DNA from: an uncultured Pirellulaceae bacterium
GTDB lineage: Bacteria > Planctomycetota > Planctomycetia > Pirellulales > Pirellulaceae
Direction of reading: 5' to 3'
Assembly: GCA_937921995.1 (NCBI GenBank)
Contig: CAKZVF010000051.1
Coordinates: forward strand, 1 to 54,473
Length of the DNA: 54,473 nucleotides
Part shown: positions 51,520 through 54,473 of the stretch, piece after piece
How the letters are laid out: each line of letters begins with the position of its first letter
Numbering within the stretch: the stretch's first letter is position 1
Notes under the pieces: model-generated
Seen by the model: only the letters and a program-made list of their open reading frames with translations
Database searches by the model: none
What the model was told of the DNA's origin: nothing
Position numbers and translations under genes: made by a program

Positions 51520-52497
51520 ATGGATCTGGGGCAACTTCGTTACTTTACAAAGATCGTTGAGCATCGCAGCTTCACCAAAGCCGCCCAAGACTGCTCCGTG
51601 TCTCAACCTGCGCTCAGCCAACAAATCAGCAAGCTGGAAAAAGAGCTCGGCCAGCCGCTATTCGAACGACAAGGGCGTTCCATCCGTCTGACTCCCGCCG
51701 GACAAATGCTCCACCTACAAGCCGACAAGATTCTCCAGCTGGCCGACGATGCCAAGAAACAAATCACCGACGATGGGGAAACCGGACGAATTTGCCTTTC
51801 GGCGATCCCCACGATCGCCCCGTATCTTCTCCCCATCATTCTCAAAAGTGCGGGGGCTCTATTCCCAAAAGCAAATTTTGTCATCAGTGAAGACACGACC
51901 GAAGATTTGCTTAAACGATGCTCAAACGGCGATGTCGATGTTGGAATTTTGGCATTGCCGGCATCCGCAAAGTACCTGACCATCGAACCGTTGTTCGAAG
52001 AGGAACTGATGCTGGCGTTGTCGCATACGAATCCCTTGAGCAAGAAAGCAAAACTGGTTTCCTCCGATCTTCAGGACGAACCATTTGTTCTTTTGCGCGA
52101 TACCCATTGCTTGGTTAACACAATCGAATCGTTCTGCAACAGCAAGAACTTTCAACCATTAACGGCGTCGCGTATCGAACAGTTGACAACGATCCAGCTA
52201 TTGATTTCGCTGGACCATGGAGTTTCTTTCATCCCTAAGATGGCCTCTGCGATAGATCTCAACGGGAAGATTGTCTACCGCGACATGCACGAAGATCCAC
52301 CCAAACGAACGATTGCCATTTGCTTCAATCCCTACCGATATCAAAGCAAATTGCTGGGCAAATTTATTGTTGCGGTGAAAGAACTATGCAGTGATGACTT
52401 CTCGCCAAGGCAACAGATCTTCAGCCGTACCGACCAAGCCGAAACGGCCTCTAAAGGCGAACATTATCGCTCGAAACCCACAACCAAAAAGACTTGA
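51520..52497 (+). CDS. oxyR: OxyR-type LysR-family redox regulator
   Basis: This 325-aa protein starts at the ATG 51520, preceded by GGGGAG (51509-51514); the longer in-frame start at 51424 adds an unlikely tail. An N-terminal winged HTH (MDLGQLRYFTKIVEHRSF, AAQDCSVSQPALSQQI) is followed by the LysR effector domain. In THCLVNTIESFC, C197 and C206 are eight residues apart, the spacing of the two peroxide-sensing cysteines (C199/C208) in E. coli OxyR, and the preceding His is kept. It probably forms a disulfide on H2O2 and controls antioxidant genes, none of which lies adjacent. The C-terminal extension of about 30 residues is basic and unstructured. Confidence 0.9.
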   Translation: MDLGQLRYFTKIVEHRSFTKAAQDCSVSQPALSQQISKLEKELGQPLFERQGRSIRLTPAGQMLHLQADKILQLADDAKKQITDDGETGRICLSAIPTIAPYLLPIILKSAGALFPKANFVISEDTTEDLLKRCSNGDVDVGILALPASAKYLTIEPLFEEELMLALSHTNPLSKKAKLVSSDLQDEPFVLLRDTHCLVNTIESFCNSKNFQPLTASRIEQLTTIQLLISLDHGVSFIPKMASAIDLNGKIVYRDMHEDPPKRTIAICFNPYRYQSKLLGKFIVAVKELCSDDFSPRQQIFSRTDQAETASKGEHYRSKPTTKKT

Positions 52498-52625
52498 CGC
52501 TAGAATCTCGATGGAAGCTGGAATTCATAGCCTGAAGTCAATTCACAATCCGAAGCCGAATCCAAAACATCCAGGCGGAATAATTCACGCCGATGGCATA
52601 CTTTATTCGGATCTAAACATGGCTG

Positions 52626-54170
52626 CTATCGCAGGTCGACCAGAGTTTCAATATCGCGATCGTACCGCGTAGGATCAAGATTCGATTGGACCATGTTTCC
52701 ATTGTGGTCGATTGCCATTAAGTGCGGAAAGGTGGTCACGGGATACATGCGGGCCAATTCAGGGGGTTGGCCGCCGTTCCATCCAAAGTAGTGAACGCGG
52801 GATTCTTTAAAGCTCTCCGGCAAACTTTCTTCGAACGGTTCATTCTCCGAAGGCACGGCAATGACCCGAACCGGGAATCCAAAACCAGCATAGCGCTTGG
52901 CCGATCGTTCCAACAAACTCAGCATTTTCATCGATGCTGCTTGATTAGGTTTGAAGAACATTGCCAGTATGATACGTCCATCGAAGTCACCTTCCTCGAT
53001 CTTCTTACCCGCCATTGTTGTTCCCGAGATTGGAATTTTCTTCCCAAGCAAATCCATCCGTTTGACACCTGCTTTTCCGATTTCCGCTAACAATTCCTTG
53101 GTTTCGGGAATACTTCGATTCTGTTGCCCGGCTTCCACCATCGCTTGGTAGATTTCGTCTGCATCGTCAAACTGCCGCCGCCTTTCGAACCAATTGGCAA
53201 CTTCGCTCACCTTGTCCACCACCAATGGCCCCGAGTCAGGATTATTAATCAGCTGCAGCGACGTCTTTTGAAGTTCTCGTAAACCAACATCACCGTTGAC
53301 GAAACGATTGACAAACATTTCGTCGTAGTTCGTCTTGATGATTTGATAATGATCCAGCACGAACTGCATAAACCCAGCCGACTTTTCATCTTTTAAGCTG
53401 TCTTTTCGTAAGATGTCTTCCGCCAACTCTTTGGCAAGAGTGACATCGGATTCAACCGCCGCTTTGAACTGCAGACGAATAGTGGACGCCACGCGATCAT
53501 CGTCAGGAAACTTCTTAAGCGTGTCACTTAAAAAATGGGATACGTCCTCGGCGGTACGTTTGCCTTTGATACATTCAAACAACACGTGGCTCACTCGCGC
53601 AAGATGAGCTTCGCGATACACGTCTTGATCGGTGTCATTGAGAAACCGCGTGAAACACGCTTCGAAGTCTTCGGCGACAGTGGGCGAATTCATTTTACCA
53701 AGGAAATCGATCCCGTACTTTGCCTTCTCGCTTTGGAGCCACTCGAGTTTGGCAAATTGCTTAATTTTCTCCGACGTCTTTTTCCTTAGCAACCGTTTAC
53801 ACAGCTGGATACGCTGGTTGCTTTCGGTCACCTTCGCGGGAGACAATTTGGGAGAATTCGAGTTCTTCAGCTTGTTCAGTCGCGCAACAACTTGATCTGT
53901 ACTTGCTTCTTTCAAGAACTGTTCAAAACTGGCCGACTCCATCAGAATCGCAGAAGCTTTCGCTCCCCGTTTGACCGTTTCTTCTTTCTTTCCACTTGCA
54001 TTGGGGTTGAAGAAACTGGCGATAAATAGAACCACCATCAAAGAAGCCGTCATCCCGATCATCATCGGAAAGAAACCACCCTTTTTTACTTCATCTTCTG
54101 CCGGACCATAGGAAGAAGACGAACTTGATCCTTTAGATCGAGATCGGCTTTTGCTGCGTTTTGAACTCAT
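52626..54170 (-). CDS. Membrane-anchored protein with C-terminal thioredoxin-like domain lacking CxxC
   Basis: This 514-aa protein has a basic Ser/Arg/Lys-rich N-terminus (1-30), one membrane segment (about 34-54), a long helical part (about 80-370) and a thioredoxin/TlpA-like C-terminal domain from about 370. In that domain the strand GRIILAMFFKP leads not to WCxxC but to NQAAS (409-413), while TTFP (479-482) keeps the cis-Pro loop position. So it probably binds or scaffolds but cannot do dithiol exchange. It is probably anchored to the inner membrane with the domain outside. It is next to, and 62 bases downstream of, the DUF1844 gene on the same strand, which suggests one operon. Confidence 0.75.
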   Translation of the reverse strand: MSSKRSKSRSRSKGSSSSSSYGPAEDEVKKGGFFPMMIGMTASLMVVLFIASFFNPNASGKKEETVKRGAKASAILMESASFEQFLKEASTDQVVARLNKLKNSNSPKLSPAKVTESNQRIQLCKRLLRKKTSEKIKQFAKLEWLQSEKAKYGIDFLGKMNSPTVAEDFEACFTRFLNDTDQDVYREAHLARVSHVLFECIKGKRTAEDVSHFLSDTLKKFPDDDRVASTIRLQFKAAVESDVTLAKELAEDILRKDSLKDEKSAGFMQFVLDHYQIIKTNYDEMFVNRFVNGDVGLRELQKTSLQLINNPDSGPLVVDKVSEVANWFERRRQFDDADEIYQAMVEAGQQNRSIPETKELLAEIGKAGVKRMDLLGKKIPISGTTMAGKKIEEGDFDGRIILAMFFKPNQAASMKMLSLLERSAKRYAGFGFPVRVIAVPSENEPFEESLPESFKESRVHYFGWNGGQPPELARMYPVTTFPHLMAIDHNGNMVQSNLDPTRYDRDIETLVDLR

Positions 54171-54232
54171 AGTGATGCCGATGGAGCGAATTTCAAAATT
54201 AGTAGTCGTTGATGGTCAGAGGTCAATTAAAT

Positions 54233-54472
54233 TCAAGGAAGCTCAATCGTCGGCGCTGGCGGTTCAGCTTCTTCGGCTCCAACATCGGGACCGCCTTGGG
54301 TGTACTGCACATACGCCATACGGAATTGATGTAGACTTTCGGTCATCATGGACTGTTCTTCTTCGGTCAAATTCCCTTTGGTCTTTTCATCCAACACCGC
54401 CAGAAGATCAATGAAGTGTTTCGCCAACGGAAGATCCACCGGTGGCTGCTGTCCGTCGGGCGTTGGCAGAAA
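54233..54472 (-). CDS. DUF1844 protein, N-terminal part cut by window edge
   Basis: The frame enters from the right edge and stops at 54233-54235, giving about 79 residues. The part IDLLAVLDEKTKGNLTEEE followed by LHQFRMAYVQYTQ is the C-terminal signature of DUF1844 (IDxLxxLxxKTxGNLxxEE). A Pro/Gln-rich linker LPTPDGQQPP precedes it. Family members are small cytoplasmic proteins of unknown function. The upstream part lies outside the window. A GTG at 54439 is in frame but inside the domain, so it is not the start. Confidence 0.85.
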   Translation of the reverse strand, partial: FLPTPDGQQPPVDLPLAKHFIDLLAVLDEKTKGNLTEEEQSMMTESLHQFRMAYVQYTQGGPDVGAEEAEPPAPTIELP

Positions 54473-54473
54473 A

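Noticed and set aside
1-54473. tRNA, rRNA, insertion sequence, integrase or phage genes
   Set aside because: None were recognised on either strand; no terminal inverted repeats or transposase motifs were seen.

Overview
The window looks like chromosome of a marine planctomycete of the Pirellulaceae type. The evidence is family content: a giant protein carrying a LEPR-XLL motif, two DUF1559 pseudopilins ending in H-X9-DG, a PEP-CTERM protein, a DUF1570 protein, a DUF1844 protein, moderate GC by eye, and few Shine-Dalgarno sequences. No rRNA, tRNA, CRISPR array, transposase or phage gene was recognised.

Layout. (1) 1-24509: the 3' end of one giant surface-protein gene, a strong terminator, then a complete 7996-codon paralogue on the same strand. 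The complete protein has a LEPR-XLL-type N-terminus, a DUF4347 domain with a His/Cys pair, about 32 DUF11-type beta-sandwich units (mostly two alternating types), an SdrD_B/Cna-B-like domain, and a cysteine-rich tail ending in a basic/aromatic motif shared with the truncated neighbour. (2) 24546-25379 (-): a DUF4261 protein, convergent to the giant gene. (3) 25664-30072 (+): five envelope genes (DUF1559, lipoprotein, His-rich DUF2946-like protein, DUF1559, PEP-CTERM protein) closed by two hairpins, the second a strong terminator. (4) 35415-30306 (-): a four-gene overlapping operon of a small membrane protein, a 712-aa membrane protein, an ABC ATPase and an ABC permease. (5) 35600-39537: an EEP-family hydrolase, an STN/secretin-N-like exported protein, and a divergent DUF1570 HExxH protein. 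(6) 39555-41914: divergent regulators, a LuxR/NarL type with a degenerate receiver and an NtrC-type sigma-54 activator. (7) 41949-47246: an Old Yellow Enzyme, a SAM methyltransferase, a type II NADH dehydrogenase and an APC permease. (8) 47530-50987: a TPR protein and a polysaccharide-export protein. (9) 51520-54473: an OxyR-type regulator with both redox cysteines, a membrane protein with a thioredoxin-like domain lacking CxxC, and the 3' part of a DUF1844 gene cut by the window edge.

How the genes work together. Much of the window concerns the envelope: giant surface proteins, pseudopilins, PEP-CTERM sorting, an ABC exporter-like operon and polysaccharide export. The least described part is the giant-protein pair, with an N-terminal domain that may be a caspase-fold (clan CD-like) protease, an ordered two-type repeat rod, two foreign domains spliced into different repeat loops, and a duplicated Cys-rich C-terminal signature that could be an anchoring or cross-linking signal. 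These functional readings are inference.
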